Of a stretch of DNA of 64,000 bases, positions 8,832-17,245 are shown piece by piece. Origin of the DNA: Saccharothrix luteola (GTDB lineage Bacteria; Actinomycetota; Actinomycetes; Mycobacteriales; Pseudonocardiaceae); assembly GCF_020859565.1 (NCBI RefSeq), contig NZ_JAJHUO010000042.1, positions 28,323 through 92,322 on the forward strand, in the 5' to 3' direction. Within the stretch, counting starts at the first letter, position 1. Each line of letters starts with the position of its first letter. The translations under genes and the position numbers were made by a program. Below the pieces are notes generated by a model. It saw only the letters and a program-made list of their open reading frames with translations. It made no database searches and was not told where the DNA came from.

Positions 8832-9395
8832 TCACGTTCGATCGACCAGGGCTGTGATCAGTTCCGTCATCTCCTCCTCCGGCAGCACGTCGGGCAGGGT
8901 CAGGTGCTCCACCATCAGCCCGCTCATCGCCAGGTAGAGCGACACCACCGTGGTGCGGTCGCCGGGTAGGCCCGCGTCCAGGTGGAAGCGGACGTTCTGC
9001 TCCAGGTTCTCGCTGATCGTCTTGGTCAGCGCGGCTTGGAGCTCGGGGCGCCTGGTGGCCTCCAGTCTCAGCTCCAGCAGGGCCAGGTAGCCCGTGCGGT
9101 CGACTTGGAGGCGTTCCAGCAGTTCTTGCAGCAGGCGCACCACGAGGCTCTTGTCCGGTGGCGCGTCCATCGTCCTGGCCAGCCGCTGCGCGTCCGGGGT
9201 GAGCCGGACGTGGATGTGCTCGCCGACCTGCCGCAGCAAGTCGTCGCGGCTGGTGAAGTAGTTCGACGCGGTGCCGTTGGGCACCCCCGCCTCCTGGTCG
9301 ACGGCGCGGAACGTCAGGCCTCGCGCGCCCTCGCGCGCCAACACCTCGACCGCCGCGTCGACCAGCGCCATTCGCCTGTTCGGGTTCCTGACCAC
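8832..9395 (-). CDS. TetR-family transcriptional regulator
   Basis: 187 residues. The N-terminal helix-turn-helix is LTFRAVDQEAGVPNG followed by TASNYFTSRDDLLRQV, the usual TetR recognition helix and YF motif. The C-terminal half is a helical ligand-binding domain. GTG start with AAGGAGGA just upstream. Divergent from the dihydrofolate-reductase-like gene across a gap containing a perfect 10-bp inverted repeat, so it probably represses itself and that neighbour. Ligand unknown. Confidence 0.9.
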   Translation of the reverse strand: MVRNPNRRMALVDAAVEVLAREGARGLTFRAVDQEAGVPNGTASNYFTSRDDLLRQVGEHIHVRLTPDAQRLARTMDAPPDKSLVVRLLQELLERLQVDRTGYLALLELRLEATRRPELQAALTKTISENLEQNVRFHLDAGLPGDRTTVVSLYLAMSGLMVEHLTLPDVLPEEEMTELITALVDRT

Positions 9396-9404
9396 GGTTC
9401 CTCC

Positions 9405-9460
9405 TTGACAACCACTCCGTTCATAGTACTACAGTCGGATCACTACGGGTGGAGTGGTTG
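9405..9460 (+). promoter_or_regulatory. Promoter with candidate TetR operator
   Basis: A perfect -35 (TTGACA, 9405-9410) is followed 16 nt later by TACTAC (9427-9432) as a possible -10. The inverted repeat CAACCACTCC (9409-9418) / GGAGTGGTTG (9451-9460) brackets the presumed start site, with one arm overlapping the -35. A repressor bound to both arms would block the promoter of the gene at 9525. The repeat is certain; promoter and operator roles are inferred. Confidence 0.55.
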
Positions 9461-9524
9461 GCGAGGTTTTCGCGCCGAGCCCGAGCCCGAGAGACGAGTC
9501 CCGAGACCTCCGGAGGAATCCACC

Positions 9525-10094
9525 ATGCGAACCCTGACCTACTTCGTCGCGACCTCGCTCGACGGCTTCATCGCCGACCCGAAGGGCGGTTTCGGCGACT
9601 TCCTGTTCGAAGGCGACCACATGACCGCCCTGGTCGAGGAGTACCCCGACACGCTGCCCGCGCAGGCCCGTGAGGCCATGGGCATCGACGCGCCCAACCA
9701 GCACTTCGACACGATCCTCATGGGTCGGGCCACTTATCAGGTGCCGGGAGGGCTACCGAGTCCCTACCCACACCTGCGCCAGTACGTGGTGTCGACACGG
9801 CTGAGCACGACGCCCGAGGACGTGCAGGTGGTGGCGGATCCGCTGGCCGAGGTCCGTGAGTTGAAGGAAGAGTCGGACGGTTTGGGCATCTGGCTGTGCG
9901 GAGGGGGCAGGCTGGCTGCCGCCCTGTTGCCCGAGATCGACGAACTGGTGCTCAAGGTTCACCCGATCGTGTTGGGAAAGGGGATCCCCCTGTTCGCGGG
10001 CGATTTCCCCACGGCGCGGTTCGCGAAAGCGTCGACCAGGGTTTTCGACTCGGGTGTTGTGTTTGCTTCTTATGTCAAGGCGGACGTTGTGTGA
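9525..10094 (+). CDS. Dihydrofolate-reductase-family protein (RibD C-terminal fold)
   Basis: 189 residues, ATG at 9525 with GGAGGAA 8 nt upstream. The start TLTYFVATSLDGFIADPKG is typical of the RibD_C/DHFR-like superfamily. FDTILMGRATYQ and GIWLCGGGRLAAALL supply the NADPH-binding pattern. Members of this group are stand-alone reductases of unknown substrate, often under a TetR or ArsR regulator, as here. It is not the housekeeping DHFR. It ends 182 nt before the convergent dnaE2, with a strong hairpin between. Confidence 0.8.
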   Translation: MRTLTYFVATSLDGFIADPKGGFGDFLFEGDHMTALVEEYPDTLPAQAREAMGIDAPNQHFDTILMGRATYQVPGGLPSPYPHLRQYVVSTRLSTTPEDVQVVADPLAEVRELKEESDGLGIWLCGGGRLAAALLPEIDELVLKVHPIVLGKGIPLFAGDFPTARFAKASTRVFDSGVVFASYVKADVV

Positions 10095-10130
10095 TCTGCG
10101 AGTGAGTTCGTTTCTCGCCCGCTCGGGTTC

Positions 10131-10195
10131 GGCCCGATTTGACATGGGGCCCTCACGGGCACCCCAGGCTGGTCGAAGCCATGTCGAATCGGGCC
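10131..10195. terminator. Bidirectional terminator between DHFR-like gene and dnaE2
   Basis: A 17-bp stem, 10131-10147 with 10179-10195, pairs fully except one T/G position. The 31-nt loop can fold further. It serves both convergent genes, and there is no clear U run. Confidence 0.65.
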
Positions 10196-10275
10196 TGGGT
10201 GGGTGAGCGGTTTCGGTGGGGTGCGGCGGGTCCGTTGTGGGTGGGCTGGGTGAGTGGATGCGGTGGGTGGGGTGG

Positions 10276-13200
10276 TTAGCGGAAGTCTCGGGATCGTGAA
10301 GGGATGCGCAGGTCCAGTTGTTGCAGGCGTTCCGCGCGGATGCTGATCACTCCTTCGGCGGACTCGACGACGCCTCGGATCAGCAGAGCGGGGCTGGTTC
10401 GGGCGACTTTGCGGTAGCGGGCCCACAGGCCCGTGGTGCAGACGACGTTGACCATGCCGGTCTCGTCCTCGATGTTGAGGAACGTGACGCCGCCGGCGGT
10501 GCCGGGGCGTTGTCGGTGGGTCACCGCGCCGCCGATCAGCACCCTGGTGCCGTTGGGCACGGTGGCCAGGTCCGCGGTGGACAGGGCTCCCAGCGCGGTC
10601 AGGCGGTCGCGGACGAACTCGGTGGGGAAGCTGCCCGGGGACAAGCCCATCGCCCAGACGTCGGCGACCGCCGACTCGACCTCGTCCATGCCGGGCAGGG
10701 CGGGTGCCTCGGTGCCGACCACGGTTCCCGGCAGGCGGTCGGGCCGGATCTTCGCGACGGCTCCCGCCGACCAGAGGGCGGCGCGTCGGTCCAGCCCGAA
10801 ACACCCGAACGCACCCGCCGTGGCCATGGCCTCCACCTGCGCCGTGGTCAGGCGGACCCGGGCGCCGAAGTCCGCCATGTCCCGGAACGGACCCGATTCC
10901 CGTTGCGCGACAACGTCTTCGGCGACCTTCTGACCGATCGTCCGGATACCGCCCAGGCCGATGCGCACGGCTTGCTCACCGTCCACGAGCTCGAGGGTGG
11001 CGTGCGGGAGGCTCGCGTTCACATCCGGACCGAGCACGCGCACGCCGTGACGACGGGCGTCCGCGACCAACGACTGGGGGGAGTAGAAGCCCATGGGCTG
11101 AGCACGCAGCAACGCCGCGCAGAAGGCGGCCGGGTGGTAGAGCTTGAACCAGGCGCTGACGAACACGAGGTGCGCGAAGCTGAGCGCGTGGCTCTCCGGG
11201 AAGCCGAAGTTGGCGAACGCCAACAGCTTCGCGTAGATCTTCTCGGCCGTCTCGTGACCGATGCCGTTGGCCTTGGCGCCCTCGTAGAAGCGCTCGCGGA
11301 GGCGTTCCATCCGGTGCGTGGAGCGCTTGGCGCCCATGGCACGGCGCAGTTCGTCCGCCTCGGCGGGGCTGAAGTCGGCCACGTCGACGGCGATCTGCAT
11401 GAGCTGCTCCTGGAACAGCGGCACGCCGAGGGTCTTCTTGAGCGCCCCCTCCAGCAGGGGGTGGTCGTAGTCCCACTGCTCCTTGCCGTTGCGCCGGCGG
11501 ATGTAGGGGTGCACCGAGCCGCCCTGGATCGGGCCGGGGCGGATCAGCGCGACCTCCACCACCAGGTCGTAGAACGTCCGCGGCTTGAGCCGGGGCAGGG
11601 TCGCCATCTGGGCGCGGCTCTCCACCTGGAACACACCGACGGAGTCGGCGCGCTGCAACATCTCGTAGACGTTCCGGTCTTCGAGGTCGAGGTTGCCGAT
11701 GTCGACCTCGACGCCCTCGTGCTCGCGCACCAGGTCGATGGCGTAGTGCAACGCCGAGAGCATGCCGAGGCCGAGCAGGTCGAACTTGACCAACCCGATG
11801 GAGGCGCAATCGTCCTTGTCCCACTGCAACACCGTGCGGTCGGCCATCCGGCCCTTCTCGACCGGGCACACCTCGCTGACCGGCCGGTCGCAGATGACCA
11901 TGCCGCCGGAGTGGATGCCGAGGTGCCGCGGGAAGTTCTCCAGCTCGGCGGCCAGTTCCAGCACCGGGCCGGGAATGCCGCCCTCGTCCGCCGTGGACCG
12001 CAACGGGCCCCAGCGGTCGATCTGCTTGCTCCACGCGTCCTGCTGGCCGACCGAGTAGCCGAGCGCCCGCGCCACGTCGCGGATCGCCGACCGGCCGCGG
12101 TAGCTGATGACGTTGGCGACCTGCGCGGCGTGCCGCCGTCCGTACTTGCGGTAGACGTACTGGATGGCCTCCTCACGGCGGTCGGACTCGATGTCGAGGT
12201 CGATGTCGGGAGGGCCGTCGCGGGCGGGCGCCAGGAAGCGCTCGAAGAGGAGGTCGAAGCGGACCGCGTCGACGTTGGTGATGCCGAGGGCGTAGCAGAC
12301 GGCGGAGTTCGCGGCCGACCCCCGGCCCTGGCAGAGGATGTCGTTGCGCCGGCAGAACGAGACGATGTCGTGCACGACGAGGAAGTAGCCGGGGAAGTTC
12401 AACTCCTCGATGATCTTCAGCTCGTGCTCGATCTGCTGGTACGCCCTGGGGTTCTCGCCGATCGAGCGGTAGCGGCGGGCCGCGCCCTCGTAGGTCAGGT
12501 GACGCAGGTAGCTGTTCTCGTCGAGCCCCTCCGGCACGTCGAACGGCGGCAGTTCCGGCGCGATCAGCTTGAGGTCGAACTGGCACTGCAGGCCGAGCAC
12601 GGCCGAACGGTGCACCGCACCGGGGAACCGGGCGAACCGGCGGGCCATCTCCTCCCCCGACCGCAGGCACGCCGTGCGGCCGGGCGGCAGCCAGCCCGCC
12701 ATCTCGTCCAGGCTGCGCCGCGCCCGCACCGCCGCCATCGTCGCCGCCAACCGACCCCGCGCGGGCACCGCGTAGTGCACGGCGTTCGTCGCCACGGTCG
12801 GCAGCCCCAGGTCGTGGGCCATGCCCCACAGCAGGTCGTTGCGCGGCCCGTCCTCGGGGTAGCCGTGGTCGGTCAGCTCCACGAACACCCGGTCCGCCCC
12901 GTACAGGTCGACCAGCCTCCGCAGCTGCGCGAACGCCGCCTCCGGCCCTTCCCGCGCCAACGCCCGCCGCACCGCGCCCTTGCGGCAGCCGGTGAGCACG
13001 ACGCAGTCGTCCCGGGTGTCCGCGACGACCTCCTCCAACCGGTACACCGGCCGCCCCTTCTCGCTGCCCTCCGCGAGCTGACCGGTGGTGATCGTGCGGC
13101 ACAACGCGTGGTAGCCGTCGCGGTCGGTGGCCAGCAGGAGCAGGTGTTCGCCCTCCGGGTCCGGCACGCCGTTCTGCGGCTCGGACAGCCCGAGGCTCAG

Positions 13201-13572
13201 CTCCGCGCCGAACACCGTGCGCACGCCGAGCTCCTTGGCGGCCTCGGCGAACCGCACCACGCCGTACATGCCGTCGTGGTCGGTCAACGCCACCCCGTCC
13301 AGCCCGAGCTGCTGCGCCGCCTCCACCAGCTCCTCCGGGTGGCTCGCGCCGTCGAGGAAGCTGAAGTTGGAGTGGCAGTGCAGCTCGACGTACGGCACGC
13401 GGGCGCGGGTCGCCCCGAGGTCGTCCACCTTGACCGCGAAGTCGGGCGGGGCCTCGTAGCGGTCGCGGTGGCGCGTCCACGCCGGGCTGTCGCCGCCGTC
13501 GGGCACCGGGGGCTTGCCCGACAACGCGCGTTCCAGCTCCGACCACCGGACCGGCGGGTTGTTCCAGCCCAT
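10276..13572 (-). CDS. dnaE2: DnaE2, error-prone DNA polymerase III alpha subunit
   Basis: 1098 residues, the length typical of DnaE2 rather than replicative DnaE1. The N-terminus MGWNNPPVRW is characteristic of actinobacterial DnaE2. The PHP domain follows (VELHCHSNFSFLDGASHP, LTDHDGMYG). The C-family polymerase acidic motif PDIDLDIESDRREE is near residue 450, with a further acidic residue in VKFDLLGLGMLSALH. A C-terminal OB fold is present (GGVTFLNIEDETGMVNVV). It is the translesion polymerase of the mutasome with ImuA and ImuB. Its ATG overlaps the stop of the 66-aa ORF (TGATG), so it is the last gene of an SOS operon. Confidence 0.95.
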   Translation of the reverse strand: MGWNNPPVRWSELERALSGKPPVPDGGDSPAWTRHRDRYEAPPDFAVKVDDLGATRARVPYVELHCHSNFSFLDGASHPEELVEAAQQLGLDGVALTDHDGMYGVVRFAEAAKELGVRTVFGAELSLGLSEPQNGVPDPEGEHLLLLATDRDGYHALCRTITTGQLAEGSEKGRPVYRLEEVVADTRDDCVVLTGCRKGAVRRALAREGPEAAFAQLRRLVDLYGADRVFVELTDHGYPEDGPRNDLLWGMAHDLGLPTVATNAVHYAVPARGRLAATMAAVRARRSLDEMAGWLPPGRTACLRSGEEMARRFARFPGAVHRSAVLGLQCQFDLKLIAPELPPFDVPEGLDENSYLRHLTYEGAARRYRSIGENPRAYQQIEHELKIIEELNFPGYFLVVHDIVSFCRRNDILCQGRGSAANSAVCYALGITNVDAVRFDLLFERFLAPARDGPPDIDLDIESDRREEAIQYVYRKYGRRHAAQVANVISYRGRSAIRDVARALGYSVGQQDAWSKQIDRWGPLRSTADEGGIPGPVLELAAELENFPRHLGIHSGGMVICDRPVSEVCPVEKGRMADRTVLQWDKDDCASIGLVKFDLLGLGMLSALHYAIDLVREHEGVEVDIGNLDLEDRNVYEMLQRADSVGVFQVESRAQMATLPRLKPRTFYDLVVEVALIRPGPIQGGSVHPYIRRRNGKEQWDYDHPLLEGALKKTLGVPLFQEQLMQIAVDVADFSPAEADELRRAMGAKRSTHRMERLRERFYEGAKANGIGHETAEKIYAKLLAFANFGFPESHALSFAHLVFVSAWFKLYHPAAFCAALLRAQPMGFYSPQSLVADARRHGVRVLGPDVNASLPHATLELVDGEQAVRIGLGGIRTIGQKVAEDVVAQRESGPFRDMADFGARVRLTTAQVEAMATAGAFGCFGLDRRAALWSAGAVAKIRPDRLPGTVVGTEAPALPGMDEVESAVADVWAMGLSPGSFPTEFVRDRLTALGALSTADLATVPNGTRVLIGGAVTHRQRPGTAGGVTFLNIEDETGMVNVVCTTGLWARYRKVARTSPALLIRGVVESAEGVISIRAERLQQLDLRIPSRSRDFR

Positions 13573-13772
13573 CAGCGCGAGTCGTCGAGTGCTCGCCGAG
13601 GCGAGGGGATCGACGGCGCCGCCGGTGGCAGCCGTGCCGGCAGCCAGCCGAAGCTCACCACGTAGGCCGGTCCACCGCGCTGGTCCGGCACCTCACGCCG
13701 GTCCGGCACGGCGCAGTCGTCCAGCCACTCGGCCAGGCTCCGGCGATCCTGCTCGGAGAAGTCACCGCTCAT
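13572..13772 (-). CDS. 66-aa ORF between imuB and dnaE2
   Basis: The protein begins MSGDFSEQDRRSLAEWLDDC and ends RRALDDSR. It is acidic at the start and has a central hydrophobic patch (AYVVSFGWLPARLPP). Its ATG overlaps the imuB stop and its stop overlaps the dnaE2 start, both as TGATG. It is thus sandwiched with no free base, which strongly suggests it is translated. No family recognised. It may be a structural or regulatory mutasome part, or may only couple translation of dnaE2 to imuB. Confidence 0.65.
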   Translation of the reverse strand: MSGDFSEQDRRSLAEWLDDCAVPDRREVPDQRGGPAYVVSFGWLPARLPPAAPSIPSPRRALDDSR

Positions 13773-15427
13773 CAGTCGTACACCCCTTCCACCGCCCACT
13801 TGCCACCCGCGCGGATCAGCAGGAACGCGAGCTCCTCGCCGTCCGCCGCGGTTCCCAGCACTTGCAGTCGTGCACCGCGCATCGCGGTCTCCGCGTCCCA
13901 CCAGCGCTCGTCCACCGGCCACGGCCCCGACCACGCCACGACCTGCCGCGCACGGCCGCCGTGCACGATCCGGTGCGGCCGCACGACCAGCTCGGCGTAG
14001 CCGGTGACCACGACGTCCGCGCCGGAGGAGTCCAGCAGCGCGACCGGTTCGGGTTCGGCGAACACCGTCGCGGGCGACGGCCCGGGCAGCTGCCCCGGCC
14101 ACGGCTGCTCCGCGTCGGCCGCCGGGGTGCGCTCGTCGCCCCACGGCACCAGCCGCACCCGCTCGACCGGTCCGCGTCCACCGCCGAGCACGGGCGTGAG
14201 CACGGCGTCCGGTCCGAGCAGGCCCTGGACGTGCACCATCGCGCGCGCCGCGCGTTCCGCCGCCTCACCCTGGTCCTGACCCGCGCCCGGCCACAGGCCC
14301 AGTTGCAGCGCGGTGGCGTCGACCACCTCTTCGGGGTCCAGGCGCAGCAGGTGGATGCCGGCGGTCGGGCCGGCCCCGAGGTGGGCACGGGTGAGCCAGC
14401 CGTCGAGCTGCCAGCGGACGCGGTCGGCGATGCCCTGCGGGGTCAGCGGCTCGGCGCAGCGCCACAGCCGGTGCAGTTCCTCGCCGTTCTCGGTGGTGGC
14501 CCGGATGCCGAGGCGGGTGCACGCCAGACCGCGGTCGGCGAGGCCCGCGTGCAGGCGTTCGGCGAGGCCCTTCGCCGCGAACGCCGCCGCGTCGACCCGG
14601 TCGATCGGCGGGTCGAGTTCCCGGGTGACCGACAGCTCGGGCGGCGGACGGCGGCGTGACCTGGGACGTTCCTCCAGCCCGGCGGCCAGCCGGTGGGCCA
14701 GCACGGCGGCGCGGCCGAAGCGGGTGGCGACGTCGCGCTCGGGCACGGCGGCGAACGCGCCGAGCGTGCGCAGGCCGAGGCGGCGCAGCAGGTCGACCAG
14801 CGCGGCCCGGTCCTCCCGGCGTTCGGCGGGCTGGTCGAGCTCGTGGACGCCCAGCGGCGCGAGGAACTCCCGGGTCCGGCCCGGCGGCACGACCAGCCCG
14901 CGGTGCGCGGCCAGGGTCGACGCGAACAGCCCGTCGGCGAGCCCGACCTGCGCCTCGACCCCGGCCCGCACCGCGATGTGGTCGACCACGCGCTCGGCGG
15001 CCGACTCGGCGGACCCGAAGTACCCGACCGGCCCTTGGGCGGCGACGACCACCAACCCCGGCCGGACCACCTCGATCCCGGGCGCGAGCTCCTCCACCGC
15101 CGCCGCGACCGGCTCGAAGAGACGGGCGTCGCGCACCTCGTCGTACTCGAAGACGGCCAGCTCGGGACACTGCCCCTGGGCCGCGCGCCGCCGCATCCCG
15201 CGCCGCACGCCTTCGGCGCGGGCGACCGCCGAACAGGCGACGACTTCACCCGATCCCATGACGGCGGCAGGGACGTGCGGCGGGAGGGAAGCCTCGGCGG
15301 AGGCCGCCACCACCGGCCAGTCAGGGCACCAGACGGCAAGCGTGTACAGGGGATTCACCTCTTCGACGGGTTCGTTCGACGGTTGGAGGGACGGGTGGGG
15401 ACGGGTTGGGAGGCGCGCACGGCTCAC
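13772..15427 (-). CDS. imuB: ImuB, catalytically dead Y-family polymerase homologue
   Basis: 551 residues from GTG 15427, overlapping the imuA stop (GTGA). A later GTG before NPLYTLAVWCPDWP would shorten it by 24 residues and fits homologue N-termini. It shows the Y-family layout: a palm beginning AVWCPDWPVVAAS, helix-hairpin-helix LLRRLGLRTLGAFAAVPE, and little finger. The usual palm acidic motifs are missing; the S-x-D-E position reads VVRPGLVVVAAQG. ImuB is known as the non-catalytic hub that binds the beta clamp, DnaE2 and ImuA. Second gene of the operon. Confidence 0.93.
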   Translation of the reverse strand: MSRARLPTRPHPSLQPSNEPVEEVNPLYTLAVWCPDWPVVAASAEASLPPHVPAAVMGSGEVVACSAVARAEGVRRGMRRRAAQGQCPELAVFEYDEVRDARLFEPVAAAVEELAPGIEVVRPGLVVVAAQGPVGYFGSAESAAERVVDHIAVRAGVEAQVGLADGLFASTLAAHRGLVVPPGRTREFLAPLGVHELDQPAERREDRAALVDLLRRLGLRTLGAFAAVPERDVATRFGRAAVLAHRLAAGLEERPRSRRRPPPELSVTRELDPPIDRVDAAAFAAKGLAERLHAGLADRGLACTRLGIRATTENGEELHRLWRCAEPLTPQGIADRVRWQLDGWLTRAHLGAGPTAGIHLLRLDPEEVVDATALQLGLWPGAGQDQGEAAERAARAMVHVQGLLGPDAVLTPVLGGGRGPVERVRLVPWGDERTPAADAEQPWPGQLPGPSPATVFAEPEPVALLDSSGADVVVTGYAELVVRPHRIVHGGRARQVVAWSGPWPVDERWWDAETAMRGARLQVLGTAADGEELAFLLIRAGGKWAVEGVYD

Positions 15428-16188
15428 ACCGCCTCGACGGTGGCCGCGAAGGACGGGCCTGGTAGATCGGGCGGGCCGGTGGAGGCGGGATGCGGCACGC
15501 CGGCGGGCGGCAGCGGCGAGTCAGTGGTCGGCAAGGGGACCAGGGAGGGGCGTGCCGGTGGTTCCGCGGCGGTCCCGGGCAGCACCAGGCTCGTTTGCCG
15601 CGGCCTCGCCGCGGCGCCTCGGCCCGTCGCCTGGACGCTGACGGTCCGAGAGGTCAGGAGGCCGTGGCCCGCTGCCAGCCCGGTCCACCGGCCGGAGGTC
15701 GCCGTGAGCTCCACGTCCGCACCCGGCCACGAGACCGTGAAGGGCAGCAGGACCGCTTTGCGGTGACGGGCCCGTGCCGAGAGCTTGCGCGAAGTCGCCG
15801 CGGTGACCGGCGTGGCCAGCACGACCAGGTCGAACCCGTCCAACAGGGCCGCCACGGTCTTCTCGACCTCGCCCTGGTCCCTGCCAGGTCGAGGGACCAG
15901 GGCGAGTCGATGGACGGCCACGCCCAACTCGGCCGCCGCGAGTGCCCCACACCCCGGCAGGCCGACCACGGCCGCCCAGCATCCTTCCGCGGTCGCCGCG
16001 GCCATCAGCGCGAACAGCAACGATGTCGACCCTCGCACCGACACCGTGCTGCCCCGCCGCAGGCCACCCCACGGGAGGAGCCCTGCCAGTTCCCCGCGAA
16101 CCGGCAGGGCCCGGTCCGGTGCCTTGGTCAGCTCGCCCGCCGCGCCTACCCCGAGCGCGGTCAGCGTCGCCGTTGCCGACCTGGACAC
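15424..16188 (-). CDS. imuA: ImuA' (RecA-like mutasome protein)
   Basis: 254 residues from GTG 16188, chosen because GGAGGAGGG lies just upstream and longer in-frame starts would overlap the SOS box and the divergent gene. The RecA-like core is visible as ELAGLLPWGGLRRGSTVSV, a degenerate P-loop region lacking a clear GxxxxGKT, followed by FALMAAATAEGCWAAVVGLP and FDLVVLATPV. The C-terminus is Pro-rich. It acts with ImuB and DnaE2 in SOS mutagenesis. First gene of the operon, 70 nt downstream of a perfect LexA box. Confidence 0.88.
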   Translation of the reverse strand: MSRSATATLTALGVGAAGELTKAPDRALPVRGELAGLLPWGGLRRGSTVSVRGSTSLLFALMAAATAEGCWAAVVGLPGCGALAAAELGVAVHRLALVPRPGRDQGEVEKTVAALLDGFDLVVLATPVTAATSRKLSARARHRKAVLLPFTVSWPGADVELTATSGRWTGLAAGHGLLTSRTVSVQATGRGAAARPRQTSLVLPGTAAEPPARPSLVPLPTTDSPLPPAGVPHPASTGPPDLPGPSFAATVEAV

Positions 16189-16258
16189 CAGCCCTCCTCC
16201 CACAGATCCGCGCGCACCCCTGTGCGCGGATCGCCGTGGGAAGTCGGCGACCTGTCTG

Positions 16259-16274
16259 TCGAACATCTGTTCGA
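16259..16274 (-). promoter_or_regulatory. LexA (SOS) box of the imuA-imuB-dnaE2 operon
   Basis: TCGAACATCTGTTCGA is a perfect match to the actinobacterial LexA operator TCGAAC-N4-GTTCGA. It lies 70 nt upstream of imuA. A possible -10 (TAAGAT on the minus strand, 16286-16291) sits just upstream, so bound LexA would cover the transcription start. Confidence 0.93.
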
Positions 16275-16389
16275 ACGACACGGTGATCTTATCCCTAAGC
16301 AGCCACCCCCTGTCAATGCCGGCAGCGTCCACGATCGGGTGGCCGGCAGACTGCTGCTCGCGACACCGACCGGCCACACGGGGGGAACC

Positions 16390-17199
16390 GTGAACGCACC
16401 TCAGAACCCGCAGAACTGGCCCCAGCAGCCACCACCCGGCTACGGTCCGCCTCAGCCCGGCCCCCAGCAGCCCGGACAGCCGGGCGGGTACGGCCAGGGC
16501 CAACCCGGCGGCTACGGACCGCCCGGTTTCGGACCGCCCGGCCCCCAGCAGCCCGGTTTCGGCCCGTACGGCCCCCAGCCGCCGAAGAAGAGCCGGACCG
16601 GCCTGGTCGTCGGCATCGTGGTCGCCGTCGTCGTGCTGGTCCTCGGCGGTGTCGCCACCACGTTCCTGCTGGACTACTACGAGCAGCCGGGCGGCGGCCC
16701 CGGCGAGCAGCCGATCGCCGAGTGCGACCTCAGCGCCGACCTCAAGTCACAGGCGCACGTCAGCAGCTTCCGCCTGGTCGAGAAACCGGCGCAGGACCAG
16801 GGCCTGAAGCGCTGGAACTGCCACTGGCAGCAGACCGGGGGCAAGGACGGCCGCAACCCGCGCAGCATGGCCTTCTACATCTACGACTACCGCGACTTCA
16901 CCGACAAGTCGAACCAGAACGTCGAGCACGCGGAGAGCACCTACGACGACGCCGCCGGGTTCGCCAACGGCCTGCAGACCAAGCCGGTGGAAGGCCTCGG
17001 CGACGAGGCGATGCTGATCATCGAGCCCACGCCGCGCGACTCGATCGACGTGAAGCTGATCGCCCGCCAGGACGCGGTGGTCTGGAGCATCACCTACAGC
17101 GGGCGGGACAAGGGTCTCATCAGCGACTCGCCGATGCCGCTGGCCGACGCGGAGGCCGTGGTCCGCAAGACGGCCGAAGAGCTGATCGCGAAGCAGTGA
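16390..17199 (+). CDS. Single-pass membrane protein with Pro/Gln/Gly-rich N-terminus and DUF3558-like ectodomain
   Basis: 269 residues from GTG 16390. Residues 1-63 are PQQPGYGPPG-like repeats facing the cytoplasm. A transmembrane helix follows (GLVVGIVVAVVVLVLGGVATTFL, about 72-94). The ectodomain has two cysteines (AECDLSADL, RWNCHWQQ) and the alternating strand-helix look of DUF3558-type actinobacterial envelope proteins. Divergent from imuA; its start lies 115 nt from the SOS box, so weak damage regulation is possible but unproven. Function unknown. Confidence 0.7.
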   Translation: MNAPQNPQNWPQQPPPGYGPPQPGPQQPGQPGGYGQGQPGGYGPPGFGPPGPQQPGFGPYGPQPPKKSRTGLVVGIVVAVVVLVLGGVATTFLLDYYEQPGGGPGEQPIAECDLSADLKSQAHVSSFRLVEKPAQDQGLKRWNCHWQQTGGKDGRNPRSMAFYIYDYRDFTDKSNQNVEHAESTYDDAAGFANGLQTKPVEGLGDEAMLIIEPTPRDSIDVKLIARQDAVVWSITYSGRDKGLISDSPMPLADAEAVVRKTAEELIAKQ

Positions 17200-17204
17200 A
17201 ACGC

Positions 17205-17238
17205 GGGGGCTCCCCGTCAGAGCCGACGAGGAGCCCCC
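17205..17238. terminator. Bidirectional terminator before purH
   Basis: GGGGGCTCC (17205-17213) pairs with GGAGCCCCC (17230-17238), and an inner CGTC/GACG stem extends it. Located in the 46-nt gap between the convergent ectodomain gene and purH. Confidence 0.8.
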
Positions 17239-17245
17239 GAAAGCG

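Noticed and set aside
10318..13665. Plus-strand ORF of 1115 codons across dnaE2
   Set aside because: Antisense shadow; dnaE2 on the minus strand has all polymerase motifs.
15784..16393. Plus-strand ORF opposite imuA
   Set aside because: Ser/Thr/Pro/Arg-rich shadow; imuA has operon overlaps and an SOS box.
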